64,000 bases of DNA from Myxococcus stipitatus (GCF_037414475.1 NZ_CP147913.1:8442501-8506500), one strand, 5' to 3'; shown: positions 40,875 to 51,218, counted from the stretch's first letter. Notes: generated by a model from the letters alone, not told the origin. A program made the numbers and translations.

Positions 40875-41913
40875 GGTGACCCACCTCATGCATCACCGTG
40901 ATGCCAATCTGCTCGATGAGCTCCTCGCGAGTCTTCGCGAAGCGCTCCAGGTTCCTCTGGTAGAGCACGATGGACGCCGTGAGGTGGTCGTATGCGTTCG
41001 TCACGCTGCGCTCACCCACGGGCGTGCCACGGAAGACGCCGAGGATGCACGGAGACAGGGGAGGGGACTGCCCCACCAGGTCCTCCTCCGACGGGATGTC
41101 CTCCACCGCGATGGTGACGTTGTCCAGGTACTGCTTCGCGTGCCGCGGCAGCGCCTTCACCGCGTCCTCCACCGCGCGGTCGAACTCCGCCTCGCCCAGC
41201 TCCACGGGGGGCGGGAACTCCTCGGGCACCAGTGACTGGGCCTTGGCGAAGCGCTTCTTCGCTTCCTTGAGGTCCCCCCTCCGCTCCGCCATCAGCCCCA
41301 GGTAGTGGTGCGCCCACGCCTCGTCGCCCGAGTCCTTCAACACCGTCTCGAACTCGGCGCGTGCGCCCTCGAAGCGGCACAGCTCGAACAGGGCGATGCC
41401 CCGCTCCAGCCTCGCGTCCACCGAGCGCGGCATGTGGCCGAGCGCCGCGTCCAGGCTCACCAACGCCTGCTCGCACTCGCCCATCTGGTTGTGCCCCATG
41501 CCCTCCAGCAAGAGGAACTCGTAGAGCAGCTCCACGTCGTCCTCGCGCTCGGCCAGCCGCTTGCCCCGGACACACAGGCCCAACCCTTCCTCCACCGCCT
41601 CGCGGTCCTCGCCCGCCCGGCACACCAGGCAGTCGGCCGCGCCCAGCAGGATTTCGAGGTCGTCCGGAGCGGCCTTCAGGGCCTGGCCGTACGCCCGGCC
41701 CGCGTCCTCCAGCCGGCCCAGCTCCGCGAGCACCGCGGCCCGGTAATGCAGGGCCTCGGGCAACTCCGGGGCGTCCGAAAGCAGACCTTCCACCTGGGCC
41801 AACGCCGCCTCCATGTCACCCGCCTCGAAGGCATCCGCCACCGCCTCCAGACGCGCCTTCGGGTCCCCCGACCCCGATCGCTTCCCGGTCCGCTTCTCCA
41901 TGGCCCGGCTCAT
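40828..41913 (-). CDS. TPR protein with C-terminal zincin-like metallopeptidase domain
   Basis: A 361-residue protein. The N-terminal two thirds are tetratricopeptide repeats (LPEALHYRAAVLAELGRLED, AWAHHYLGLMAERRGDLKEA). The C-terminus belongs to the PF06262 zincin family with VMHEVGHLMGLDEDDL (H342-E-x-x-H346, then G-x-D). These small proteases are cytoplasmic and of poorly known role. ATG 41913 or 41901 may be the start; neither has a clear ribosome site. Confidence 0.85.
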   Translation of the reverse strand: MSRAMEKRTGKRSGSGDPKARLEAVADAFEAGDMEAALAQVEGLLSDAPELPEALHYRAAVLAELGRLEDAGRAYGQALKAAPDDLEILLGAADCLVCRAGEDREAVEEGLGLCVRGKRLAEREDDVELLYEFLLLEGMGHNQMGECEQALVSLDAALGHMPRSVDARLERGIALFELCRFEGARAEFETVLKDSGDEAWAHHYLGLMAERRGDLKEAKKRFAKAQSLVPEEFPPPVELGEAEFDRAVEDAVKALPRHAKQYLDNVTIAVEDIPSEEDLVGQSPPLSPCILGVFRGTPVGERSVTNAYDHLTASIVLYQRNLERFAKTREELIEQIGITVMHEVGHLMGLDEDDLWQRGLD

Positions 41914-41995
41914 AAGAAGCCCCGCTGTGCGTTGTCAACGACGGGTGCGGCTGTTACGTTCCAGCCCCCTCCGCGCTGGTGCGGCGTTCCGTCCC

Positions 41996-42352
41996 GTGAA
42001 CATCCTTGTCGTCGACGACGATCTCGAGCTGTGCACCTTGCTCTCTCGCTTCCTGGAGATGCATGGGTACACCGTGTACTCGGCGTCGGATGCCCTCCAG
42101 GCACTCGACATCCTCGAGCGCAACCAGGTGGGCATGGTCATCACCGACTACATCATGCCCCACCTGGACGGCATCTCCTTCACGGAGATGCTGAAGGCCG
42201 ACCCTCGCTTCCAGGCCATCCCCGTGCTCCTCATGACGGCCAGCACGGATGGGAATGTCACCGACCGCGGCCTGCGCAAGGGCGTGGCCCTGACGTTGAA
42301 CAAGCCCCTGGACATGGGACAGCTGCTGGCGCTGATGCGCTTCGCCGAATAG
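41996..42352 (+). CDS. Stand-alone receiver domain response regulator
   Basis: A 118-residue CheY-like protein: NILVVDDDLELCTLLSRFLE acidic pocket, VVITDYIMPHLDG with the phospho-acceptor Asp, LLMTAST with Thr, and LNKPLD with the conserved Lys-Pro. There is no output domain, so it acts through protein partners. GTG 41996 is the only start close to the domain. It lies directly upstream of the groEL promoter, with no cognate kinase adjacent. Confidence 0.85.
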   Translation: MNILVVDDDLELCTLLSRFLEMHGYTVYSASDALQALDILERNQVGMVITDYIMPHLDGISFTEMLKADPRFQAIPVLLMTASTDGNVTDRGLRKGVALTLNKPLDMGQLLALMRFAE

Positions 42353-42406
42353 CCCCACGCCCCCCGCCGCGAGTCGTCCGCTCCCCCACACGTCCGCCCT
42401 TCCTGG

Positions 42407-42459
42407 TTGACATCCCAGGGCCGGCCCTTATGTTGGCGCTCGCCATGGCCGAGTGCTAA
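42407..42459 (+). promoter_or_regulatory. groEL promoter with CIRCE operator
   Basis: TTGACA (42407-42412), 16 bases, then TATGTT (42429-42434) form a sigma-70 promoter. TTGGCGCTC (42433-42441), 9 bases and GAGTGCTAA (42451-42459) form a CIRCE inverted repeat; the right arm is perfect and the left arm has two mismatches to TTAGCACTC. HrcA should repress here and release on heat or unfolded-protein stress. Confidence 0.85.
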
Positions 42460-42508
42460 CGGCCTGCGTTGTACCCACAAAAATTCCAAGTAACTTCAGG
42501 AGGTTGCG

Positions 42509-44152
<1,644 letters not shown>

Positions 44153-44207
44153 GCCACGCTTCCGTGTCCCGGGCTCCGCGCCTGGGACATGGAGGGTGAG
44201 CGGACCT

Positions 44208-44249
44208 CGGCCCCGGCTGCCTCGTGTGAGGCACCGGGGCCGTTGTCAT
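44208..44249 (+). terminator. Rho-independent-type terminator of groEL
   Basis: CGGCCCCGG-C-TGCCTC (44208-44223) pairs with GAGGCA-CCGGGGCCG (44228-44242) around GTGT, 15 base pairs with one bulge, followed by TTGTCATT. It ends the groEL transcript before the convergent lipoprotein gene. Confidence 0.8.
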
Positions 44250-44259
44250 TCGTGGGGCT

Positions 44260-45450
44260 TCAGGGGACGCGGCCCACGGCGCCGCGAGTGCCGCTCTCCT
44301 GCGACGTGTAGAGCAGGGTGTTTCCATCCACGATGAGCCCACCGGGCCCCGTGCCGTCGGGCCCCACCGCGTCGGTGATGCCGGGAGGGCAGCCTCGGAC
44401 GCGGCGCAGGAAGTCCGGGCCGCTGGCCACGGACTCCTTGAAGTAGACCGCGCCGTTCAGCTCCACCGGGAACATGGGGCCTTGCAGGCCCTCGGCGAGC
44501 ACCCGTGCCGAATCGCCTCCCGCTCGAGACAGCTTGAGGACGCGGCCAGCGCCACCGCCGCCTTCGGTGATGAGGAGGTGCGTGGGCGTGAGCTCCAGCG
44601 ACGTGCCCGAGGTGATGCTCGGGTCCACGCGTTGGGGCGGGGTGCTTTCGTCCAGCGCGGCGCGATAGAGCCCGGGCTCTCCTCCCCCTGTGACGAGGAA
44701 CCAGACCTCCATCCCGTCGACGCGGGCGCCTCGGACCTGGGTACCGGGAGGGCCCTCGAAGAGCACGACGGATGAAGGGGTGGCCCCCGTCGTGTCGACC
44801 CGGACGAGCCGCCGCGCGCCCGTCGCGACCACGACGACACCTCGGCCGTTCAGCTGGGCGACGCGGACATCCGTGCCTCCCGTGATGACGTTGTTCACCG
44901 ACGCCTCGATGGGCACCGTCCCGCGCTCACCCGTGGCCTTGTCCACCCGCCACAGTCCCACCTGGTCCAGCACGTAGATGTTCTTCGCATCCACGGCGAT
45001 GGCATCCGGTGAGCGGAAGCCCTTGGCGACGGAGACCACGTCTCCCCCCGCGCGAGGCAGCCGGAGCAACTGCCCGTCTCCGTCGACCGGCAACGGCCGC
45101 AGCGAATGGGACTCGGAGATGTAGACGTCCGTCGAGTCCACCGCGAGCCGCCTCGGGGTGTTCAGGCCGGGAACGAGGAGCGTCTCTCGCACCGACGTGG
45201 GCGGCTCACAGCTCCCGGCGTCTTGTTCTCCGGTGCCGCCGTCCTCGGACGTGCCACCGTCTTCCGGGGTTCCACCGCCGCCGTCCGAGCCACCATCCCC
45301 CGTGTCGCCTCCGCCGTCCTCCTGCGGTCCGCCATCCGGGGGGGAGCCCGAGTCCACCGGGCCACTCGCGTCCGGTTCGCCCTGTTTGGGGGGCCTGTCC
45401 GAGGAACACGCCACACCCAGCACCAGGACGAACAGGAGCGCGAGTCTCAT
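44260..45450 (-). CDS. Lipoprotein with Asp/Gly-rich linker and propeller-like domain
   Basis: A 396-residue protein with signal MRLALLFVLVLGVACSS (lipobox Cys15). Residues about 20-80 are a low-complexity linker of Asp, Gly, Pro and Ser (PEDGGTSEDGGTGEQDAGS), common in myxobacterial lipoproteins. The rest has repeating blades such as RRLAVDSTDVYISE, DAIAVDAKNIYVLD and ELTPTHLLITEGG, like a beta-propeller of the NHL/YVTN type. The ligand is unknown. The start overlaps the kinase stop by 4 bases (ATGA), so the two are co-transcribed. Confidence 0.75.
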   Translation of the reverse strand: MRLALLFVLVLGVACSSDRPPKQGEPDASGPVDSGSPPDGGPQEDGGGDTGDGGSDGGGGTPEDGGTSEDGGTGEQDAGSCEPPTSVRETLLVPGLNTPRRLAVDSTDVYISESHSLRPLPVDGDGQLLRLPRAGGDVVSVAKGFRSPDAIAVDAKNIYVLDQVGLWRVDKATGERGTVPIEASVNNVITGGTDVRVAQLNGRGVVVVATGARRLVRVDTTGATPSSVVLFEGPPGTQVRGARVDGMEVWFLVTGGGEPGLYRAALDESTPPQRVDPSITSGTSLELTPTHLLITEGGGGAGRVLKLSRAGGDSARVLAEGLQGPMFPVELNGAVYFKESVASGPDFLRRVRGCPPGITDAVGPDGTGPGGLIVDGNTLLYTSQESGTRGAVGRVP

Positions 45451-46970
45451 GGGACGCCTTTCTTGAATGCGCGGGTCAGCTCTCGACTGAGCGCCGTGGT
45501 GTCGGACAGCAGCTTGGGCAGGCACGCCGCCGCCCCCGCGCGCAGCGACTCCAGCGCGGTCTCCATGGTGAGGTGCTCGGCGAGCACCACGAAGGGCGCG
45601 CCCTGGGCCAGGGCCTTGCCCAGCTCCAACGCCTTGCGCCCATAGGCCGGCGTGAAGTCCCAGCTCACCACCACGCCCGCGGGAGGCTCCAACGCGATGA
45701 GCTCCGAGGTCGGCAGCACGCGGGCTTCCAGTCCGGCCAGCTCCAACGCCTCGACAATCTGCGCCGCGGTGGCCGGGTTGTCCTCCAACACGTCCACCCG
45801 TTTGACCTGGGCCACCACACTCGGCTGCGGAGGCGGCGCGGCCAACGTGGAGCGGATGAGGGAGCGCACCTCGCGGATGTCGTCGAAGGGCTTGAGCAGG
45901 TAGTCCACCACGCCCAGCTCCAGCGCCTGCTGCGTCGTCACCAGCGAGGGATAGCCCGTCATCAGGATGACGCGTGACGAGGCGGACAGCCTGCGCGCCT
46001 GTTGCGCGAGCTCCAGGCCGGACAGGCCCGGCAGGTTCTTGTCCGTGACGATGAGGTCCACGGGCGCGTCGCGCAGGAGGTCCAGCGCCTCCTCGCCGCT
46101 CGCCGCTTCGATGACCTCGCATTCCTTGCCCATCAGGTCGCGGAACACCATGCGGATGATGGTCTCGTCATCCACCACGAGCAGCCGCTTGCGACGCCCG
46201 GGCGCCACCCCGGAAGCAGGGAAGAGCACACGGAACACCGTGGCCGGAGGAGGCACGTCGCGCAGCGCTCCCTGCGGCGCCAGGTCGATGCGTGCATCGT
46301 GCTCCTGCGCGATGCGCCGGCACACGGACAGGCCCAGGCCCGTGCCTCGCTTGCTCGCGGTGACGTACGGCTCGAAGATCTTCTCGCGCAGCTCGTCGGG
46401 GATGCCGGGCCCCCAGTCCGCCACGTACAGCACGGGCGCCGAGCCCTCGACGGTGAGCACCACCTTGACGCGCCCACGTCCGGACATGGCGTCGCGCGCG
46501 TTGTTGAGCAGGTTCAGCGTGAGCTGCTCGATGAGCCGCGCGTTGCCCTGGACGAAGATGTCCTCGGGGGCCTCGACCTCGAGCGACATCCGCGCCGAAT
46601 CCGGGTTGACGCTGAAGAGCTTCGCGGCGGCCCAGATGGGCGCGGCCAGGGACAGGCGTTGCTGCGGCGCGGGGCGCTCGCTGGCGAGCCGGATGAAGTC
46701 GGAGACAATCTGCTCCATCCGCTCCACCTGGGCCATCAGCAGGCGCAAGGGGCCGGTGGAGCCGCCGTCCTCGGCGAGGAGCTGCGCGTAGGCCTTCACT
46801 CCGAGCAGGGGCTGACGCAGCTCGTGGAGGACCTCCGCGGCCAGCTGCGTGGCATGGAGCCCGGAGCGCTGAAGCGCCGCCGCGGCCGCGCGCGCGGCTG
46901 GCACGTCCCCCGCGTCCAGGGCCTGGAGCAGTTGGGCGAGCGGCGCGGGAGTCTCCATGGCATGGAGCAT
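45447..46970 (-). CDS. Hybrid histidine kinase with receiver domain(s)
   Basis: A 507-residue protein if started at ATG 46970; ATG 46958 or TTG 46994 are also possible and none has a good ribosome site. EVLHELRQPLLGVKAY is the dimerisation/phospho-His box. NLLNNARDAM (N box), VADWGPGIPDE (G1) and GTGLGLSVCRRIAQ (G2) form the ATPase. A receiver follows: RLLVVDDETIIRMVF, LIVTDKNLPGLSG and YLLKPFD. A second degenerate receiver-like part lies at the end (VDVLEDNPATAAQIVEALEL) without the usual Asp. No sensor domain or membrane segment is seen, so it is a cytosolic signalling node. Confidence 0.85.
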   Translation of the reverse strand: MLHAMETPAPLAQLLQALDAGDVPAARAAAAALQRSGLHATQLAAEVLHELRQPLLGVKAYAQLLAEDGGSTGPLRLLMAQVERMEQIVSDFIRLASERPAPQQRLSLAAPIWAAAKLFSVNPDSARMSLEVEAPEDIFVQGNARLIEQLTLNLLNNARDAMSGRGRVKVVLTVEGSAPVLYVADWGPGIPDELREKIFEPYVTASKRGTGLGLSVCRRIAQEHDARIDLAPQGALRDVPPPATVFRVLFPASGVAPGRRKRLLVVDDETIIRMVFRDLMGKECEVIEAASGEEALDLLRDAPVDLIVTDKNLPGLSGLELAQQARRLSASSRVILMTGYPSLVTTQQALELGVVDYLLKPFDDIREVRSLIRSTLAAPPPQPSVVAQVKRVDVLEDNPATAAQIVEALELAGLEARVLPTSELIALEPPAGVVVSWDFTPAYGRKALELGKALAQGAPFVVLAEHLTMETALESLRAGAAACLPKLLSDTTALSRELTRAFKKGVP

Positions 46971-47089
46971 GACGGAGGGGGCCACGTCACGCAACGCGCC
47001 TGAGGGAATCCGTTGACCGGCTCGCTGGGGGCGCGGATGCTCCCCGTGTTCATGCCGCCGCCAGGCGCCGCCCCGTATCGGAGGGCTTC

Positions 47090-47482
47090 ATGCCGCAGAC
47101 CGACCCGTTCCACTCCATCGTTCCCCGGAAGCTGACCGACACGGAGCTCGCGCGCGCCATCCGGCTCAACATCGAGGCGGAGCTGGACGCCATCAACCTC
47201 TACGCCGCCCACATCGACGCCACCGACAACGAGGAGGCCAAGGCCGTCCTCCGCCACGTCATGGACGAGGAGCGCGAGCACGCGGCCCTCTTCTGGCAAC
47301 TCATCGCCCGGTTGGATCCGGAGCAGGCCCAGCACGCGCAGGAGGCGGTGGAGAAGTTCAAGCTCATCATTTCGGGCGCCCCGCACGAGTCCGTGGAGGC
47401 GGTGGGCAAGGAGGGCGGGAGCACCGAGGTGATGGAGCCTGGCCTCGCCAAGCGCCTCACCGTGGGGAACATGCGGCCCTGA
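47090..47482 (+). CDS. encC: Encapsulin cargo ferritin-like protein EncC
   Basis: A 130-residue two-helix ferritin-like protein. AELDAINLY carries E31 and Y38 and DEEREHA carries E61 and H64, matching the EncFtn iron ligands (Glu, Tyr, Glu, His) in spacing. The C-terminus RLTVGNMRP fits the encapsulation signal of Myxococcus cargo proteins (LTVGSLRR-like). It should oxidise and load iron inside the encapsulin shell EncA, whose gene is not in this window. The gene lies where I recall M. xanthus encC. ATG 47090 is preceded by GGAGGGCTTC. Confidence 0.9.
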   Translation: MPQTDPFHSIVPRKLTDTELARAIRLNIEAELDAINLYAAHIDATDNEEAKAVLRHVMDEEREHAALFWQLIARLDPEQAQHAQEAVEKFKLIISGAPHESVEAVGKEGGSTEVMEPGLAKRLTVGNMRP

Positions 47483-47485
47483 CGC

Positions 47486-48871
47486 TCAAGTGCCGGTGGA
47501 GGCCTGGCGCCGCTCGGCCGGTGGCGCTTCCAGGTCCTGCGCCGCCATGTAGACGACGTTCCGGGTGCCTCGCTTGCCGCGATACATGGCCCGGTCCGAC
47601 AGGTCCAACAGCGTGGCCTTGTCCCGCGCGTGCTCCGGGAAGCTGGCCACGCCGATACACGTGGAGAGCTTCAGCGACAGTCCCTCGTGTGCGAGGAACT
47701 GGTGGGTCTCCATGGTGCGGCGGATGCGCTCGGCCACCTTGAGCGCGCCGCCCGAGTCGGTGTTGCGCAACATCACCACGTACTCGTCGCCGCCAAAGCG
47801 CGCCACGACGTCGTGGTCTCTCACGCAGCCCTTCACCACGCGCGCCGTCTCGACGAGCAGCTTGGAGCCGACGAGGTGGCCGTGCGTGTCGTTGATGGAC
47901 TTGAAGTGGTCCAGGTCCAGGAAGAGGAGGCTGAAGGCTCGCTGGGTCTGGACGGCGTCCTGGACTTCGCGGTCCAACACCAGGTGCAGGTATCGCGTGT
48001 TGAACAGCCGCGTCAGGTCGTCGATGTACGCCAGGTCCTCCACCGCCGCGAACCGGCCCAGGTTGCGCAGGGCCAGTGCCCAGTTGCGCACCAGGTAGCC
48101 CGCGGCCTCGGAGGCTCCATCGGCGGACTGCGCGTTCGCATAGAAGAGCACCGCGTGGCCCAGCACCGCGTCGCCCTCCACGGCGGGGAAGGTGAGGATG
48201 CGCTCGAAGGGCAGGTCCAGGACATCGAGCGCCCGAGGCGCCCTCGCGTCCAGGAGCTGGTCGCGCAACCACGCCACCAGCGTGTCCTCGGCGCCCTTGG
48301 GAAGTCCGCGGGTGCCTTGGGCTCGCAGGCCCAGGTTGGCGTCGCGCTCCAGGAGGACCACGGCGCCCGCGGCGGCCATGGCCTCCAGCGCGCTCGTGGT
48401 GGCGGTGGCCAGCTTCTCGCGGTCCAACGTGGTGGCCAGCCGCTGTCCCGCCTCGAGCAGCGCGACATGGCGGCGGAGCGAGGCGTTCTCCTGCAGGAGG
48501 TCGCGCGTGGTGAGCGCGCGGCGCACCGCGTGTTGGAGTGCCTCCGGGGCCACGGGCTTGACCAGATACTCCGCCGCGCCGCTCTTGATGGCGCGCACCG
48601 CGGGGTCCACCTTGTCCAGCGCGGTGATGACGACCACCTCCACGCCGGGGTGCCGCTCCCTCACGTGCCGGAGGACCTCCATGCCGTCGCCGCCGGGGAG
48701 GATGAGGTCCGTCACCACCGCGTCGAAGCGGTCCGCCGCGAGCGCCTGTCGAGCGTCCTGAAGCGTGGCCACCGCCGTGACGGTGTGGCCGACGGCCGTG
48801 AGGTAGTCGCCGTAGAGGGTGCGGGCGATCTTTTCGTCGTCGACGAGGAGGATGCGCGCCATCTCCCGCAT
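47486..48871 (-). CDS. Response regulator with GGDEF diguanylate cyclase domain
   Basis: A 461-residue protein. Residues 5-120 are a receiver (RILLVDDEKIARTLYGDYLT, VVTDLILPGGDG, YLVKPV). A GAF-like middle (about 140-280) follows. The C-terminus is a GGDEF domain: RAFSLLFLDLDHFKSINDTH, then RFGGDEYVVML. RDHD stands five residues before GGDEY, an intact inhibitory I-site. It should make c-di-GMP under phosphorylation control, with product feedback. The gene converges on encC with 3 bases between stops. Confidence 0.92.
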   Translation of the reverse strand: MREMARILLVDDEKIARTLYGDYLTAVGHTVTAVATLQDARQALAADRFDAVVTDLILPGGDGMEVLRHVRERHPGVEVVVITALDKVDPAVRAIKSGAAEYLVKPVAPEALQHAVRRALTTRDLLQENASLRRHVALLEAGQRLATTLDREKLATATTSALEAMAAAGAVVLLERDANLGLRAQGTRGLPKGAEDTLVAWLRDQLLDARAPRALDVLDLPFERILTFPAVEGDAVLGHAVLFYANAQSADGASEAAGYLVRNWALALRNLGRFAAVEDLAYIDDLTRLFNTRYLHLVLDREVQDAVQTQRAFSLLFLDLDHFKSINDTHGHLVGSKLLVETARVVKGCVRDHDVVARFGGDEYVVMLRNTDSGGALKVAERIRRTMETHQFLAHEGLSLKLSTCIGVASFPEHARDKATLLDLSDRAMYRGKRGTRNVVYMAAQDLEAPPAERRQASTGT

Positions 48872-48913
48872 GGCTTAGCACCATCCAACGGAACGCTGCT
48901 AGGGTCGCCCCCT

Positions 48914-49729
48914 GTGTCGCCCTTTGAAAGCGGTCGCCGACTCTGCTTGCTCGTGGAAGCCGGGGAGACCCATTACGCCGTGGAAGCCACGTCCGTCATG
49001 GAAGTGGCGATGCCAGGTGCGCATGGGAGCAGCCTGCGAGGCGTGCTCGAAGTGAAGGACCTGTCCGCGTTGCTCGGCGGTGCGCCGGAGCCGGAAGCGG
49101 GCATGGTGGTGGTGCTGGATGTGAGCCCCACGCTCGCGGTGAGGGTGCGCTCGGTGGTGGAGGTGGCGGACGTGGCGCGCGCGCCGTTCTTCCTGTTGCC
49201 TCCGGGGTTGGCGGACTCATTGGCTCCGCTGAGCCGCGGGGCGGTGCTCCACAAGGAGCGGCTGTACCTGGAGCTCATCGCGGAGGCGCTGCCACATCGC
49301 GTGGGGCCTCGCACCGCGCCTGCACCCCCGCGTCCCGTGCACTGGGCCGAGTCCGTGCCCGAGCGGGCGCTCGTCTTCGAGTCCCAGGGGCGCCTGTTCG
49401 GAGTCCCCCTGGCCTTCGTGTCCCAGGTGGTGGCGCGGGGGGATGCCTTCAGCGTCCTGCCCGTGCAGAGCGGACCGGTGGCGGGTATCTTTCCCCATGC
49501 TCAGGTCCTGTGGCCCATCTGCTCCGTCCCCGCCCTCCTGGGGGCGCCCGCGCTGGCGGAGCCCTTCTTCCTCCTGGCGGAGCTGGCGGGGAGGAACGTG
49601 GGGCTGACGGCCACGCGGGTGCTTGGCGTCCTCCAGCGCTTCGAGCCGGACGAGACGGCCGGCACCTTTCGGGTTCCAGGTCTGCCGGAGCCTGTGCTGT
49701 TCCTGGACCTGCAGCGCATGTTTTCTTGA
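48914..49729 (+). CDS. Twin CheW-like domain protein
   Basis: A 271-residue protein from GTG 48914. The first CheW-like half has RLCLLVEAGETHYAVEATSV, LRGVLEVKDLSALLGG and VVVLDVSPTLAVRVRSVVEV. The second has ERALVFESQGRLFGVPLAFV and NVGLTATRVLGVLQRFEPDE. CheW proteins couple receptors to CheA-type kinases. No receptor or CheA lies beside it. Placement directly before romR suggests a link to polarity or motility signalling, an inference. AGGG upstream is a weak ribosome site. Confidence 0.75.
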   Translation: MSPFESGRRLCLLVEAGETHYAVEATSVMEVAMPGAHGSSLRGVLEVKDLSALLGGAPEPEAGMVVVLDVSPTLAVRVRSVVEVADVARAPFFLLPPGLADSLAPLSRGAVLHKERLYLELIAEALPHRVGPRTAPAPPRPVHWAESVPERALVFESQGRLFGVPLAFVSQVVARGDAFSVLPVQSGPVAGIFPHAQVLWPICSVPALLGAPALAEPFFLLAELAGRNVGLTATRVLGVLQRFEPDETAGTFRVPGLPEPVLFLDLQRMFS

Positions 49730-49772
49730 TCGTCCCGGAGCGCGAACCGTAAGCTGCCAGGCTTGATAACGT

Positions 49773-49795
49773 GTCGTGAGGTAGGTTTTCACGAC
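49773..49795 (+). promoter_or_regulatory. Inverted repeat upstream of romR
   Basis: GTCGTGA (49773-49779), 9 bases and TCACGAC (49789-49795) form a perfect inverted repeat about 55 bases before the romR ATG. The spacing (16-bp centres) suits a dimeric regulator. No regulator can be assigned. Confidence 0.45.
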
Positions 49796-49847
49796 CGGTT
49801 TCTTCAACGAATTCAGGGGGGTTCACGCTCCCCGAGGCCCGATACCG

Positions 49848-51149
49848 ATGCCCAAGAATCTGCTGGTCGCCGATGACTCGCTCACCATCCGCAAGGTGAT
49901 CGGCATGATCTTCGCGACCGAGGACTTTCAGGTGACCGCGGTGGACAACGGGCTGGACGCCATCTCGCGCAGCCGCGAGCTGCGCCCGGACGTCGTCCTG
50001 GCCGACGTGATGATGCCGGGCAAGAGCGGCTACGAGGTCTGCGAGGCGCTCAAGAACGACCCGGCCACCCAGGGCATCCCGGTGATGCTGCTGGCGGGCA
50101 CCTTCGAGGCCTTCGATGAGAACCGCGCCCGCGCCGCCCGCGCGGACGACCACATCACCAAGCCCTTCGAGAGCCAGGTCCTGCTGGACAAGGTGAAGGC
50201 CCTGGTGGGGCAGAAGTCCAACACCCTGCCGGCCTCCATCGCCACGCAGGTGATTCGTCCCGCGGCGACGCCTGCTGTCGCTCCGGCCCCGCAGGCTGCT
50301 CCCGCCGCGGCTCCCGTGGGCGCCCGTCCGGGTGTGCCGCAGGCGCCAGGCGCGCGTCCTCCCGGGGCGGGGATGCCTCCTGGCGCGGGTGCGCCGCGTC
50401 CTCCGGGGCCGGGCATGCCGCCGGGGCCGGGCATGGCGCGTCCTCCAGGGCCGGGCATGCCTCCTCCGGGCGCGGGTGCGCCGCGTCCTCCGGGGCCGGG
50501 CATGCCGCCGCCGGGCATGGCGCGTCCTCCGGGGCCGGGCATGCCTCCTCCGGGCGCGGGTGCGCCGCGTCCTCCGGGGCCGGGCATGCCGCCGCCGGGC
50601 ATGGCGCGTCCGGGTGTACCGCCTCCGCCGGGGGCTCCGGCTCCGGGCATGCCTCCGCGCCCGGGGATGCCTCCGGGGCCTGGGGCTCCGGGAATGGCCG
50701 CGCGTCCGGGTGCTCCCGCGCCGGGAATGCCGGGGGGCCTGCCGCGTCCGCCGGGCGCCACGCCGCTTCCTCCCATGCCCACCGCCGCGCCGCAGCCCGC
50801 GGCCCGGGGCAGGGATCCCTTTGGCCTGGGTGCTCCCGCGGGGCAGTCCGCGGCGGTGGCCGCTCAGCCGGCCATCAGCATCGAGGACTCGCTGCCGGAC
50901 ACCAGCGGCGCCGAGGAGATCTCCCTCGACATCGGTGGGCCCGCGACGCCTGTTGTAGCGAAGCCCGCTTCGCCGGCGGGCCGCCCGGTATCCTCGGATG
51001 GGGGCGAGGCCCTCTTGCGCGAGGCGCTGTCGAAGGCCTCCCGCGAGGTCATCGAGAAGATTGCCTGGGAGGTCGTACCGCAGCTCGCGGAGACCATCAT
51101 CCGTGAGGAGCTCGAGCGGCTCATCAAGGACCGAGAGACCCAGCACTGA
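49848..51149 (+). CDS. romR: RomR, polarity and motility response regulator
   Basis: A 433-residue protein. Residues 1-120 are a receiver: KNLLVADDSLTIRKVIGMIF, VVLADVMMPGKSG with D53, and HITKPFE. Residues about 145-320 are a Pro/Gly/Met-rich linker of near-identical repeats. The end, about 380-433, is helical and acidic (LREALSKASREVIEKIAWEV then IREELERLIKDRE). This architecture is RomR of Myxococcus, which sets the lagging/leading pole with MglA and MglB for both motility systems; D53 is the known phosphorylation site. The neighbour valS agrees with recalled synteny. Confidence 0.93.
   Translation: MPKNLLVADDSLTIRKVIGMIFATEDFQVTAVDNGLDAISRSRELRPDVVLADVMMPGKSGYEVCEALKNDPATQGIPVMLLAGTFEAFDENRARAARADDHITKPFESQVLLDKVKALVGQKSNTLPASIATQVIRPAATPAVAPAPQAAPAAAPVGARPGVPQAPGARPPGAGMPPGAGAPRPPGPGMPPGPGMARPPGPGMPPPGAGAPRPPGPGMPPPGMARPPGPGMPPPGAGAPRPPGPGMPPPGMARPGVPPPPGAPAPGMPPRPGMPPGPGAPGMAARPGAPAPGMPGGLPRPPGATPLPPMPTAAPQPAARGRDPFGLGAPAGQSAAVAAQPAISIEDSLPDTSGAEEISLDIGGPATPVVAKPASPAGRPVSSDGGEALLREALSKASREVIEKIAWEVVPQLAETIIREELERLIKDRETQH
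50382..50610 (+). repeat. Tandem repeats within romR
   Basis: An 84-87-bp unit recurs starting at 50382, 50469 and 50553 (shared GGCGCGGGTGCGCCGCG), encoding about 28 residues such as GAGAPRPPGPGMPPPGMARP. Shorter GGGCCGGGCATGCC sub-repeats run through it. Copy number is likely to vary between strains. Confidence 0.85.
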
Positions 51150-51186
51150 GGCGAGCTTCGGTTCGCCGTAACCTCCTGAACCTTCC

Positions 51187-51209
51187 GCCGGCCCCGACAA
51201 GGGGCTGGC
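51187..51209 (+). terminator. Hairpin between romR and valS
   Basis: GCCGGCCCC (51187-51195) pairs with GGGGCTGGC (51201-51209) with one G-T pair around GACAA. It sits 10 bases before the valS ATG and includes the only purine-rich tract (AAGGGG) there. It may end the romR transcript or control valS translation. Confidence 0.5.
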
Positions 51210-51218
51210 TCGTCCGCA

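Noticed and set aside
40959..40970. GGTAGAGCACGA, a 12-base match to the selC 3' end
   Set aside because: It lies inside the metallopeptidase coding sequence right of selC, is short, and shows no further tRNA similarity, so it is not the second attachment site.
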